Below, one piece after another: positions 37,597 to 46,046 of a stretch of DNA of 62,988 bases. Source of the stretch: Chryseobacterium sp. Leaf394 (GTDB taxonomy: Bacteria; Bacteroidota; Bacteroidia; Flavobacteriales; Weeksellaceae). The notes below the pieces were generated by a model. That model was given only the letters and a program-made list of their open reading frames with translations, was not told where the DNA came from and ran no database searches. The position numbers and the translations under genes were made by a program. How positions within the stretch are numbered: position 1 is the stretch's first letter; every line of letters starts with the position of its first letter. The stretch covers positions 172,156 to 235,143 of the forward strand of contig NZ_LMQH01000004.1 of NCBI RefSeq assembly GCF_001424105.1, in the 5' to 3' direction.

Positions 37597-39786
37597 ATGA
37601 TGAACTCTCCCCTGCAAATCTTACAGCAATATTTCGGCTACGACAACTTCCGCCTCGAGCAAGCCAACGCCGTTGAAAATATAATTTCGAAAAAAGATAC
37701 ATTTGTTTTAATGCCAACTGGTGGTGGAAAATCACTTTGTTATCAGGTTCCGGCGTTAGTTTTGGAAGGCACTGCCATCGTCATTTCTCCATTGATTGCA
37801 TTGATGAAAGACCAGGTTGATGCGTTGCGCGTAAACGGAATTCCTGCTTTGTACATCAATTCTTCCATGTCTTCTTTTGAACAGAATGAAACTTTAAATC
37901 AATTAAAAAACGGTCAGCTCAAACTTTTATATGTTGCACCCGAAAAATTAAGTGCAGATAATGGTGCGTTTTTAAAATTGTTGAACGACGTCAACATTTC
38001 CCTGTTTGCAGTAGATGAGGCGCATTGTGTTTCGCACTGGGGTCACGATTTCCGTCCGGATTATTTGTTTTTAAATGGCTTAAAAAAACAATTTCCAGAA
38101 ATTCCAATCATCGCTTTGACGGCAAGTGCAGACGAAATTACGAGGAAAGACATCATCAAACAGCTGAATCTTCAGAATCCTTTGGTTTTAGTTTCTTCGT
38201 TCAACAGAGCCAATATCAAATATTTTGTTCAGCCGAAAAAATCTGTCTTAAAAAATATCATTCAATACCTCAATGAGCATCCTGACGATTCGGGAATTAT
38301 CTACTGCTTATCAAGGAAAGGAACTGAAGAAATGTCGAATAACCTGAGAGAAAACGGCATCAACTCGGCTTTTTATCATGCAGGAATTTCTTCTGCGGAA
38401 AGGGCAAAAGTTCAGGAAGATTTTTTGAAGGATAAAACCCGCGTAATGGTGGCTACGATTGCTTTCGGAATGGGAATCGACAAGAGCAATGTCCGTTTTG
38501 TGATGCACGCAGATTTGCCTAAAAATATCGAAAGTTATTATCAGGAAACGGGAAGAGCTGGACGGGATGGTTTGCAGAGTGAAGCGATTTTGTTTTATTC
38601 GAATGCGGATGTGATCAAACTGAAACGGTTTGCAATGATAGAAGGCAATGAGGAGCAATCCGAACTGATGTTGCGAAAGCTGAAACAAATGTCTGATTTT
38701 GCCGAAATGCAAAAATGCAGACGACAGTATTTAATGGAATATTTTGGCGAAAAGCACGATGGCAACTGCAACTCCTGCGATTATTGCCTCAGTGATTTTG
38801 AAACTTTTGACGCAACGGTTGATGCTCAGAAATTATTGAGTGCTGTTTACAGATTGAAAGAACGTTACGGAAAAACAATGATTATTGACTTTCTGCGGGG
38901 TTCCCAAAGTGTGAAAATTACAGATTACATGCGCAGTTTACCGACCTACGGCGTTGGAAATAATCAGGATAAAAATTACTGGCAAAACTTAATAACTCAG
39001 TTGCTCATCAAAGGTATTTTAGCTGAATCGAATGAGGAATTTTCTGTTTTAAAACTGAATGACGAAAGCAAATCAGTTTTATTTAAAGATAAAAAAGTAA
39101 TCTTCGAGAAAGTAAAAGAACGGGCAAAAGCTGTGACCGTTGCAGAAATAGAAACTGACTATTCCACTCCAGATATCGATGCAAATGAAGAACTTTTTGC
39201 AGAACTGAAAACTTTAAGAAGGGAAATTGCCGAGCGTGAAAATGTTCCGCCTTACGTCATTTTTTCGGATGCTACTTTGCTTGAATTATCAGCTTACCTA
39301 CCTAATTCAAAAGAAGAATTGAATCAGATCAGTGGGTTCGGAGTTTTTAAAATTGAAAAGTATGGAGAAATATTTCTTCCGACAATCATTGAGTTTTGTA
39401 TTAAGAATAATTTGAGCAGTAAAATCTCCGAGAAAAGGCCTAAGAAAGCACGTGAACCAAAGAAAGCAGCTAAAAGTACATCGGGAACTTTCGCCACCAC
39501 TTTTGAGCTGTACAAACAAAATCACAGTGTTGAGGAAATTGCCAGGCTGAGAAGTCTTTCAATAACTACAATTCAAAATCACCTATCAAGATTCGTTGAA
39601 TCCGGAGAAATCGAAGCCAGTACTTTAATGGATATCGCCAAAGTTGCACCGATTATTGAAATCGCAAGAAGCCAGACCATTCAATCTCTGAAAGTCATTA
39701 AAGAACAATTAGGCGATGATTTTTCTTACTTTGAAATTCATGTTGCGATTGCTTACCATAAATTGCTGCAGAAAGATGTAACATAA
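37597..39786 (+). CDS. recQ: ATP-dependent DNA helicase RecQ
   Basis: 3'-5' superfamily 2 DNA helicase acting in recombination and repair. The 729 residues include Walker A PTGGGKS (40-46), DEAHCVSHWGHDFRPDY (140-156), motif V/VI with FGMGIDK and QETGRAGRDG, the zinc-binding cysteines of the RQC domain (CRRQYL ... CNSCDYC), an HRDC domain (about 525-600) and a C-terminal HTH module (HSVEEIARLRSLSITTIQNH) followed by a helical tail. This full RecQ-RQC-HRDC-HTH plan is usual for Bacteroidota RecQ. Two adjacent ATGs could start it. A TAAATTTG box lies at 37537-37544. Neighbouring ku and ligD suggest a DNA-repair cluster, but the genes are separated by a YcxB-like gene. Confidence 0.95.
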   Translation: MMNSPLQILQQYFGYDNFRLEQANAVENIISKKDTFVLMPTGGGKSLCYQVPALVLEGTAIVISPLIALMKDQVDALRVNGIPALYINSSMSSFEQNETLNQLKNGQLKLLYVAPEKLSADNGAFLKLLNDVNISLFAVDEAHCVSHWGHDFRPDYLFLNGLKKQFPEIPIIALTASADEITRKDIIKQLNLQNPLVLVSSFNRANIKYFVQPKKSVLKNIIQYLNEHPDDSGIIYCLSRKGTEEMSNNLRENGINSAFYHAGISSAERAKVQEDFLKDKTRVMVATIAFGMGIDKSNVRFVMHADLPKNIESYYQETGRAGRDGLQSEAILFYSNADVIKLKRFAMIEGNEEQSELMLRKLKQMSDFAEMQKCRRQYLMEYFGEKHDGNCNSCDYCLSDFETFDATVDAQKLLSAVYRLKERYGKTMIIDFLRGSQSVKITDYMRSLPTYGVGNNQDKNYWQNLITQLLIKGILAESNEEFSVLKLNDESKSVLFKDKKVIFEKVKERAKAVTVAEIETDYSTPDIDANEELFAELKTLRREIAERENVPPYVIFSDATLLELSAYLPNSKEELNQISGFGVFKIEKYGEIFLPTIIEFCIKNNLSSKISEKRPKKAREPKKAAKSTSGTFATTFELYKQNHSVEEIARLRSLSITTIQNHLSRFVESGEIEASTLMDIAKVAPIIEIARSQTIQSLKVIKEQLGDDFSYFEIHVAIAYHKLLQKDVT

Positions 39787-39886
39787 TTTTCTGATGCATT
39801 TGATCATTTCAAATATATTTTTTTTAGAACCTTAATAAAGTGGAGTAAATACCACTTTCAGAATAAACAAATTAGAACATAAAAAT

Positions 39887-40432
39887 ATGAATCCCACAAG
39901 TCTAACATACAATACACCAACTTCCGGGGAAATTACCAAAACGATTTATGAGTATGAATTTAAAAGGCTTTGGAAAAAAAATCTGGATGAAAATGTTGCA
40001 AATCTATTTTTTGGAATTTTCTGCCTGTTAATCGTAGTACTTACTCTTATTTTTGAACCGGATTTATTTACAGGCTTTTTTGCAGGAATGGGACTGATCG
40101 CATTTTCAACTTATATTTCCCGCTATCTTTCATACCGAACATCCAAAAAAAAATTAAAGGAAATAATTGAGAAAGACAATTCGGATCTGAAATTAAATTC
40201 AAACGATGTGATTTGGGAATTTACACCTGATCATTTTAAATTTAAAAACTATAAATCTGAGTACATATGTATTTGGAGTGAAATTACCTATTGCGTTTTA
40301 GATGACCAATTTCTCTATATTACAGCATCTTCACGACTCAATTTTGTTTTAGACAAAGCCAACGTAGACGAGGAAAACCTGAATAAAACCATTCAGTATC
40401 TGGAAGAGAAAGCTCAATTTAAAGAAATTTGA
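39887..40432 (+). CDS. YcxB-like membrane protein
   Basis: A 181-residue protein with two adjacent transmembrane helices (about 43-62 and 65-83: VANLFFGIFCLLIVVLTLIF and a following hydrophobic stretch) and a cytoplasmic C-terminal domain with the pattern EFTPDHFKFKN ... WSEITYCVLDDQFLYITA. That pattern fits YcxB-like (PF14317-type) proteins as I know them. Function unknown. It lies 100 nt after recQ and 70 nt before ku, on the same strand; no promoter or terminator was evident on either side, so its relation to the repair genes is unclear. Confidence 0.72.
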   Translation: MNPTSLTYNTPTSGEITKTIYEYEFKRLWKKNLDENVANLFFGIFCLLIVVLTLIFEPDLFTGFFAGMGLIAFSTYISRYLSYRTSKKKLKEIIEKDNSDLKLNSNDVIWEFTPDHFKFKNYKSEYICIWSEITYCVLDDQFLYITASSRLNFVLDKANVDEENLNKTIQYLEEKAQFKEI

Positions 40433-40502
40433 TAAACTTCCTCGTTAAAATACATTAAATCTCACGGCACAATCATTGTAAGTTTTAAACAAAATAAAGA
40501 CA

Positions 40503-41288
40503 ATGAAAGCAATTTGGAACGGTGCCATTGGTTTTGGCTTAGTCAATATTCCTGTAAAGATTTATTCTGCGACAGAAACCAGCAAACTGGATCTCGATAT
40601 GCTGGATAAATCTGATTTTTCTAATATTAAATTTAAAAGAGTTAACGAAAAAACGGGCAAGGACGTCAAATGGACAAACATCGTAAAAGGTTTTCTGATA
40701 GACGATAAATACGTTGTTCTGGAAGATGAAGATTACAAAGCTGCAAGTCCTGAAAAGACGAAAATACTCGGCATCGAACACTTTGTGAAAGAAGCCGAAG
40801 TGGATTCCGTTTATTTTGAAACTCCCTATTTTCTGGAACCTCAAAAGAATGGTGAAAATGCATACAGACTTTTAATCAAAGCCTTGCAGCAGACTAAAAT
40901 GGTCGGTATCGGAACTTTTGTTTTACGTGATACTGAAGCGATTGGGATGATCCGTCCTTATAATGATGATGTTCTGGTTTTAAACCGGTTGAGATTCGAT
41001 CAGGAAATCCGCGATTATAAACAGTTGAAAATTCCTGCTAAAAAAGCACCGAAACCTGCAGAGCTGAAGATGGCAAAAAATCTGATAGAGCAACTCTCCG
41101 AGCCTTTTGATCCTACTTTTTATAAAAACACCTATTCCGAATCACTGCTTAAAATCATTAAGAAAAAGGCCAAAGGAAAATCTGTAAAAGTGAAAAAATC
41201 TGAACCTGCAAAACAGGGCAAAGTAATCGATTTAATGGCTCAACTAAAAGCCAGTTTACAAACTCCGAAATCTAAAAACGCTTCCTGA
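40503..41288 (+). CDS. ku: Ku protein, non-homologous end joining
   Basis: Homodimeric ring protein that binds double-strand DNA ends and recruits LigD. The 261 residues begin with MKAIWNGAIGFGLVNIPVKI, the standard start of bacterial Ku. The core includes YFLEPQKNGENAYRLL and GIGTFVLRDTEAIGMIRP. The C-terminus is basic (KKKAKGKSVKVKKSEPAK), as in other bacterial Ku proteins where the tail helps DNA binding. The LigD phosphoesterase frame begins 2 nt after the stop, so ku and ligD are co-transcribed. Confidence 0.95.
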   Translation: MKAIWNGAIGFGLVNIPVKIYSATETSKLDLDMLDKSDFSNIKFKRVNEKTGKDVKWTNIVKGFLIDDKYVVLEDEDYKAASPEKTKILGIEHFVKEAEVDSVYFETPYFLEPQKNGENAYRLLIKALQQTKMVGIGTFVLRDTEAIGMIRPYNDDVLVLNRLRFDQEIRDYKQLKIPAKKAPKPAELKMAKNLIEQLSEPFDPTFYKNTYSESLLKIIKKKAKGKSVKVKKSEPAKQGKVIDLMAQLKASLQTPKSKNAS

Positions 41289-41290
41289 TC

Positions 41291-41893
41291 ATGGCTCTTA
41301 AAGATTACAACGATAAACGAAAGTTCGATAAAACGACCGAACCCAAAGGAAAAACAAAAAAGAGTGATGACAAACTCGTTTTTGTAATTCAGAGACATGC
41401 GGCATCCCGTCTGCATTACGATTTTCGTCTGGAGATGGAAGGTGTGTTGAAAAGCTGGGCAGTTCCGAAAGGGCCATCACTGAATCCCGAAGACAAACGT
41501 CTGGCGATGATGGTGGAAGATCACCCATACGATTACAAAGATTTTGAAGGAAATATTCCTGAAGGAAATTATGGCGCCGGACAGGTGGAAATCTGGGACA
41601 GCGGGACATACGAACCTCTTGATGATACAAGCAAACTTTCTGACGAAAAAGAACTCTTGAAAGAGCTGAAAAGCGGTTCATTAAAATTTATTTTGCATGG
41701 TAAAAAACTGAAAGGAGAATTTGCTTTGGTGAAAATGAAAAATGCTGAGAACAATTCATGGCTTCTGATTAAACATAAAGATAAATTTGCTAAAGATGAA
41801 TACGATGCTGAAGAAAATGTTTCGCCGAAATCATTAGTTTCAAAATTCATCGAGGAAAAAAAAAGCCTAAAAAGCAGCAAAAAGAAGTCATAA
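41291..41893 (+). CDS. ligD: LigD phosphoesterase (PE) part, 5' frame of a split ligD
   Basis: A 200-residue protein matching the 3'-phosphoesterase domain of DNA ligase D, which trims 3' ends before ligation. The core RHAASRLHYDFRLEMEG (histidines near 36 and 42, D44) and the VEDHPYDYKDFEG and NIPEGNYGAGQVEIWDSGTY blocks are the PE hallmarks. The frame ends in a lysine-rich tail (KSLKSSKKKS) just after an A9 run. In the -1 frame the same DNA reads on without a stop into the ligase gene, so the full product is probably a PE-LIG-POL protein of about 853 residues. Either this short PE protein is a second product, or the gene is frameshifted. It follows ku by 2 nt. Confidence 0.88.
   Translation: MALKDYNDKRKFDKTTEPKGKTKKSDDKLVFVIQRHAASRLHYDFRLEMEGVLKSWAVPKGPSLNPEDKRLAMMVEDHPYDYKDFEGNIPEGNYGAGQVEIWDSGTYEPLDDTSKLSDEKELLKELKSGSLKFILHGKKLKGEFALVKMKNAENNSWLLIKHKDKFAKDEYDAEENVSPKSLVSKFIEEKKSLKSSKKKS
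41856..41864 (+). other. A9 slippery run joining the two ligD frames
   Basis: Nine adenines read in the PE frame as gaA-AAA-AAA-Agc. A -1 slip on the A-AAA-AAA heptamer, or one extra A in the mRNA, continues into KPKKQQKEVITSETKPKFQ and the ligase domain with no stop. Both mechanisms are known to work on runs of this length. Confidence 0.7.
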
Positions 41894-41931
41894 CTTCCGA
41901 AACCAAACCTAAATTCCAGCGGTTCAATTCT

Positions 41932-43851
41932 TTGGTGGATGAGAAGAAATTAGAAAAATTCATCAAACCAATGCTCGCAAAATCTTCTGAAGATGCGTTT
42001 GACGACGAAGACTGGATTTTTGAGATTAAATGGGACGGTTACCGTGCAGTAGCCGATCTCAGCAAAAAACAGCCGTTGTTTTATTCCAGAAACGGAATTT
42101 CATTTTTATCTAAATTCAGTTCCATTACCGAAGATTTTAGTCAGCAGAAACACCACATGATTTTGGATGGTGAAATTGTTGCCTACGACGAAAACGGAAA
42201 ACCAAGCTTTCAGCTGTTGCAGCAGATTGGCGACAATCCCCATTTGGCTTTGACGTATCAGGTTTTTGACCTTTTGTGGCTGAATGGTCATTCTACCGAA
42301 GAACTTTCCTTACTTCAGCGAAAAGAGCTTTTAAAAGATGCTTTAACTGAAACTGATCTGATCAAATTCTGCGACCACGTTCCTGAAAAGGGAATAGAGT
42401 TTTTTAATCAGATGAAAAAAATGCAGCTGGAAGGCATGATTGCCAAGAAAGCCGACAGCGTCTATACCGAAAGTTCCCGAAGCACCGACTGGCTCAAAAT
42501 AAAATTCACCAATACTGAAGAAGCAATTATCTGCGGTTTCACAGAACCAAAAGGCTCCCGACAGGGTTTTGGCGCTTTGATTTTAGGAAAATACATTGAT
42601 GGGAAAATAATCTACTCCGGACATACAGGAACAGGTTTTAACAACGAGTTGTTGATTCAGATTCATGAGCGGCTGAAAAAACTGGTGGTCAAATCGTCAC
42701 CCTTTGAAACCGTTCCTAAAACCAATATGCCTGTGACATGGACAAAACCTGAATTGGTCTGTGAAATTAAATTCTCAGAAATCACCAAAGACGGAATGTT
42801 CAGACATCCTGTATTTGTAGCGATCCGTGAAGATAAAGAGGCAAAAGAAATCAGCAGTTCAGTTAAGAAACCTGCTCATAAAACTTCAAAATCCAAAACT
42901 ATGACGACAAAAAAATCTACCGAAAACACAGAAGATGCCAGCGAAAAAGACAGTGAAATTACGCTGAACCGTCACAAAATAACACTGACCAATCAGGATA
43001 AAATCTATTTTCCAAAAGACAAAATCAGCAAAGGTGACGTGGTGGATTATTATCAGTCGGTAGCAGATTATATTTTACCGCATCTGAAAAACCGGCCCCT
43101 TTCACTCAACCGTTTTCCAAGTGGAATTGATCACTCAGGATTTTATCAGAAAGATGCAGGTGATTCTTTTCCGGACTGGATAAAAACGACCAAAGTTCAC
43201 TCTGAATCCACCGATAAATACATTGATTACGCCATCTGCAACGATAAAGCTACATTGGCTTATCTCAACAATTTGGGTTGCATCGATTTCAATCCGTGGA
43301 ATTCTTCGCTTCCCGATCTCGAACATCCTGATTATTTGGTTTTGGATCTCGATCCGTCGAAGAAAAACACTTTTGATCATGTAATTGAAACGGCACAGCA
43401 GGTGAAAGAAGTTTTAGATTTAATTAAGATAAAAGGCTACTGCAAAACTTCCGGAAGTACAGGAATTCACATCTACATTCCGATGGGCGGCAGTTACGAT
43501 TACGATCAGGTGAAAGATTTTGCGTTGATCCTGATGCAGCAGGTTCACGAAAAGCTTCCGAAAATTACAACCCTGGAACGCAGTCTGCAAAAGAGAGATG
43601 ATAAAAAAATCTACCTCGACTACCTTCAAAACCGACAGGGACAAACTTTAGCCAGCGTTTACAGCCTAAGGCCGAAAGAAGGTGCGGCCGTTTCAATGCC
43701 ACTGGAATGGGCTGAACTGAAAAAAGGTTTGAAACCCACAGATTTCAATATTGAAAATGCGTTAGAAAGAATAAAATCAAAAGGAGATTTGTTTAAACCT
43801 GTTTTAGGAAAAGGAATTGATATGATGAAGGCGCTGGAATTGTTGGAATAG
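41932..43851 (+). CDS. ligD: DNA ligase D, ligase and polymerase/primase parts (3' frame of split ligD)
   Basis: Seals DNA ends and fills gaps in non-homologous end joining with Ku. Reading from the only start-like codons near the domain edge (TTG at 41932) gives 639 residues, but the frame is open upstream to the A9 run, so true translation probably enters from the PE frame. The ATP-dependent ligase domain has the nucleophile in EIKWDGYRA (K33 in this numbering), the LDGEIVAYD motif, GMIAKKADSVY, and WLKIKF; the OB-fold follows to about 300. After a basic linker rich in K/S/T (about 305-340) comes the archaeo-eukaryotic primase-like polymerase domain (LTNQDKIYFPKDKISKGDVV, LVLDLDPSKKNTFDHV, TSGSTGIHIYIPM). 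The PE-LIG-POL order is complete if the frames are joined. Confidence 0.9.
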   Translation: MVDEKKLEKFIKPMLAKSSEDAFDDEDWIFEIKWDGYRAVADLSKKQPLFYSRNGISFLSKFSSITEDFSQQKHHMILDGEIVAYDENGKPSFQLLQQIGDNPHLALTYQVFDLLWLNGHSTEELSLLQRKELLKDALTETDLIKFCDHVPEKGIEFFNQMKKMQLEGMIAKKADSVYTESSRSTDWLKIKFTNTEEAIICGFTEPKGSRQGFGALILGKYIDGKIIYSGHTGTGFNNELLIQIHERLKKLVVKSSPFETVPKTNMPVTWTKPELVCEIKFSEITKDGMFRHPVFVAIREDKEAKEISSSVKKPAHKTSKSKTMTTKKSTENTEDASEKDSEITLNRHKITLTNQDKIYFPKDKISKGDVVDYYQSVADYILPHLKNRPLSLNRFPSGIDHSGFYQKDAGDSFPDWIKTTKVHSESTDKYIDYAICNDKATLAYLNNLGCIDFNPWNSSLPDLEHPDYLVLDLDPSKKNTFDHVIETAQQVKEVLDLIKIKGYCKTSGSTGIHIYIPMGGSYDYDQVKDFALILMQQVHEKLPKITTLERSLQKRDDKKIYLDYLQNRQGQTLASVYSLRPKEGAAVSMPLEWAELKKGLKPTDFNIENALERIKSKGDLFKPVLGKGIDMMKALELLE

Positions 43852-43899
43852 ATAAATCGATGCCCGCACATAATAACAGTCTTTTTTTACAGTAGGTTT

Positions 43900-43975
43900 G
43901 TCATTCTGAAAGAATCTAAGCATAAATTGTAATATATTGAATCTACTGCTATATTGAGATCCCTACGGGATGACA
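43900..43975. repeat. Imperfect palindromic intergenic element
   Basis: The ends GTCATTCTGAAAGAATCT (43900-43917) and AGATCCCTACGGGATGAC (43957-43974) are imperfect reverse complements, separated by about 39 A/T-rich nt. Elements with GTCATTCTGA...GAATGAC-type ends occur between genes in many Bacteroidota. It lies between the ends of the convergent ligD and SDR genes. No second copy is in this window. Confidence 0.5.
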
Positions 43976-44005
43976 TACTGAGTGCTGATGAACTGAAATA
44001 CATAA

Positions 44006-44737
44006 TCAAGGTAACTTCGCCACCAAACTCTCCGGCAAAATTTTCAAAATAAAATAAATCAGTTTCCATTTAAAATTGGGAACGATGGTGAAAGAATTTC
44101 CCGCATCAACGATATGTTTTGCCACATAATCAGGTTCCATCAGAAGATTTTTATTGAGTTCCAAACCGGCATTGATCTTTGTATTGATATATCCGCTAAC
44201 CAAAACGTTCACTGTAATATTTCGTTGAGCCAATTCCTGTCTTAAACCTGCAAGATAGGTTGTGAACGCAGCTTTTGTGCTTCCGTAAACAAAATTACTT
44301 TTCCTTCCACGAACACCCGAAAGTGATGACAGTCCGATGATTCTTTCTAAATTTTTATTGGATTGATCCATCGCCACAATATTCAAAATAGAAACACCGC
44401 CCATGTAATTGACCTGCATCATTTCCTGAGTTCCTTTAAAATCTCTCAAAGCATCAATGTTTTCTACCAAAAATCCTGCGGCGTAAACGACGATATGAGG
44501 TTTAGTAGAAAGTTCATCATAAAATTTTTGATGGGAATCAAAATCTGCTGCATCAAAATATAAAACAGAAACTTTATCTGACAAATTATTATCTTCAACA
44601 AAATCTTTCAGAGAATCTGTACTTCTAGAAGCGGCGGTGATGACAAAACCTTTTTCAACATACTGTAAAATACACTGTTTTGCCACATCGGAATTGGCAC
44701 CGAGAATAAGAACGTTTTTGGCTTTGTTTTGATTCAT
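44006..44737 (-). CDS. SDR-family NAD(P)-dependent oxidoreductase
   Basis: A 243-residue cytoplasmic short-chain dehydrogenase. The cofactor motif is GANSDVAKQ (14-22), the adenine-site acid lies in YFDAADFDS, the conserved Asn segment is VVYAAGFLVEN, the catalytic Ser is in GLSSLSGVRG and the YxxxK pair in FVYGSTKAAF. The GANSDVAKQ form (instead of GxxxGxG) and a hydrophobic C-terminus (KLIYFILKILPESLVAKL) recall DprE2-type or lipid/sugar-modifying SDRs, but the substrate is not decided by the sequence. It stands alone. Its promoter box is only 4 nt before the ATG. Confidence 0.88.
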   Translation of the reverse strand: MNQNKAKNVLILGANSDVAKQCILQYVEKGFVITAASRSTDSLKDFVEDNNLSDKVSVLYFDAADFDSHQKFYDELSTKPHIVVYAAGFLVENIDALRDFKGTQEMMQVNYMGGVSILNIVAMDQSNKNLERIIGLSSLSGVRGRKSNFVYGSTKAAFTTYLAGLRQELAQRNITVNVLVSGYINTKINAGLELNKNLLMEPDYVAKHIVDAGNSFTIVPNFKWKLIYFILKILPESLVAKLP

Positions 44738-44741
44738 GGAG

Positions 44742-44772
44742 CAAAGATATTTTTTAAAATATAGTTTTACAA
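44742..44772 (-). promoter_or_regulatory. SDR gene promoter, leaderless arrangement
   Basis: On the minus strand TTG (44772-44770), 20 nt, TATCTTTG (44749-44742), both exact. With the usual start site 4 nt past the box, the mRNA would begin at 44738-44737, at the ATG itself. Confidence 0.65.
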
Positions 44773-44947
44773 ATCGTTGTCTGCATTAAACACAAATTTC
44801 ACGGATGGCTTTCACAAATGATTCTTCGATTCCCTGATTTGCATTGGAATTTTTAATGAAACTCAAGTTATTTAAAACGGTTAAAATATCTAAAAACATC
44901 AATCCTTAATTAGAAACCGACAGAAAATCTTCCGAAAACCCATTTTC
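44773..44947. other. Intergenic sequence without a recognised feature
   Basis: Part of a 439-nt gap between the SDR and yajC genes. I see no gene, promoter or terminator here. The remainder of the gap holds the SDR promoter, the 21-nt repeats and the yajC terminator. Confidence 0.4.
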
Positions 44948-45052
44948 GCTGTACGATGCATAAAAGCTGCATTCCGAAGTATTGGCGCTGCGTTCCGAAG
45001 CATTAAATCCGCATTCCGAAGCATTGGCGCGTCATTCCGAAGCCTCCGGGAG
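44948..45052. repeat. 21-nt tandem repeat (minisatellite), about 5 units
   Basis: Units begin at 44948 (degenerate), 44969, 44990, 45011 and 45032, each 21 nt, with the shared core GCATTCCGAAGCATTGGCGC. The GC content is well above the surroundings. Because 21 is divisible by 3, the array is open on both strands and encodes heptapeptide runs (for example LRNAAPI LRNADLM on the minus strand), but those frames lack family likeness and sensible starts. Confidence 0.85.
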
Positions 45053-45120
45053 GGCATCTTTTTGCCTTCAGAATGGGAATTCTTGCCAGCTGACAACTTT
45101 GACCTTGCTTAAATCACAAA

Positions 45121-45154
45121 AAAACGGCTGGATAAAAATTTACCCAGCCGTTTT
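45121..45154 (-). terminator. Terminator of the nusB-DUF1573-yajC unit
   Basis: AAAACGGCTGG / CCAGCCGTTTT arms with a 12-nt A/T loop, preceded by a further A-run on the plus strand that gives the T-tract on the minus strand; 22 nt below the yajC stop. Confidence 0.9.
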
Positions 45155-45176
45155 ATCTTTATTTTAAATCTGAAAA

Positions 45177-45533
45177 TTATTTCTTCTCAGTATCAATTAC
45201 TTCTTTTTTATCACCGTCTTTCGCAGCTTTTGCTCCGAAACGTGCATCTGTAAATTCTCTCGAAATTGCAGCTTTCTCAAATTTTAATTTTCCGGAAAGT
45301 GTTTCGATCACAATTCCGTCATCATGAATCTGGGCAATTCTTCCGTGAAGACCGGAAGTAAGCACTACTCTGCTTCCCACTTTCAGCTCTTCCTGAAATT
45401 TTTTCTCCTGCTTCTGCTTTCTCATCTGAGGTCTGATCATCAGGAAATAAAACCCGACAAACATTACACCCATCATAATCAGCATCATTGAAGAATTACC
45501 TCCCTGTGGTGCCTGTAAAAATATTGTTAGCAT
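45177..45533 (-). CDS. yajC: Preprotein translocase subunit YajC
   Basis: Small inner-membrane partner of SecDF in protein export. The 118 residues have one N-terminal transmembrane helix (MMLIMMGVMFVGFYFLMIRP), the family signature MIRPQMRKQKQEKKFQEELKVGSRVVLTSG split around it, and a cytoplasmic beta domain (GLHGRIAQIHDDGIVIE). It is the last of nusB-DUF1573-yajC, a gene order common in Bacteroidota. It starts 5 nt after the DUF1573 stop. Confidence 0.93.
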   Translation of the reverse strand: MLTIFLQAPQGGNSSMMLIMMGVMFVGFYFLMIRPQMRKQKQEKKFQEELKVGSRVVLTSGLHGRIAQIHDDGIVIETLSGKLKFEKAAISREFTDARFGAKAAKDGDKKEVIDTEKK

Positions 45534-45538
45534 AAGTA

Positions 45539-46045
45539 TTATTGGATATTAGCTGTAAATGTAAGTTTAATCGGAGCTTTTTCCACATTGGCAAAAACAT
45601 CCGCGTATTTGTTTACCATACCTGCATCAAAACTTGAAGAATCGAAGCTTAATGTAATCTGTCCTTTTTTACCTGGCAGGATTGGATCTTTCGTAAATTC
45701 CGGAGCTGTACATCCGCAGCCAGGCTTCACTTCAGAAATAACCAAAGGATTTTTCCCGGTGTTGGTGATTTCGTAAACATGGTTTACTTTATCACCTTTT
45801 TTAATTTTTCCGAAATCGAAATTGCTTTCAGAAAGTGCAATAGATGTTGTTGGCTGAGTAGAAACCGGTGCTGCTGCAGCAGAATCTCCTGAAACCGCCG
45901 GAGCTGTAAGAGAATCCTGAGTTGGTGCTGCAGTTGAATCTGCGTTCATACCTGCTGAATTTGTAGTTTCTGTTGTTTCTTTTTTACACGAAACCAAACC
46001 AAAACCTATGATCGACAATGCGATGATTGATAATGTCTTTTTCAT
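45539..46045 (-). CDS. DUF1573 lipoprotein
   Basis: A 168-residue lipoprotein: signal ending in GLVSC (C20), an Ala/Ser/Thr/Pro-rich linker (about 22-68), then one DUF1573 domain. The domain has the usual pattern SESNFDFGKIKKGDKVNHVYEITNTGKNPLVISEVKPGCGCTAPEF broken into strands, with the conserved PGCGCT cysteines. DUF1573 has an Ig-like, ASH/MSP-type beta-sandwich. Function unknown. It lies between nusB (1 nt upstream) and yajC, and the tight spacing makes co-transcription near certain. Confidence 0.9.
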   Translation of the reverse strand: MKKTLSIIALSIIGFGLVSCKKETTETTNSAGMNADSTAAPTQDSLTAPAVSGDSAAAAPVSTQPTTSIALSESNFDFGKIKKGDKVNHVYEITNTGKNPLVISEVKPGCGCTAPEFTKDPILPGKKGQITLSFDSSSFDAGMVNKYADVFANVEKAPIKLTFTANIQ

Positions 46046-46046
46046 T

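Noticed and set aside
44948..45052. Possible CRISPR array
   Set aside because: Repeats are directly adjacent with no unique spacers, and no cas genes are in the window.
44899..45167. Open frames on both strands over the 21-nt repeats (65 and 61 residues)
   Set aside because: They arise because the period is a multiple of three. No family likeness, no promoter box or plausible start context, and the two frames overlap on opposite strands.
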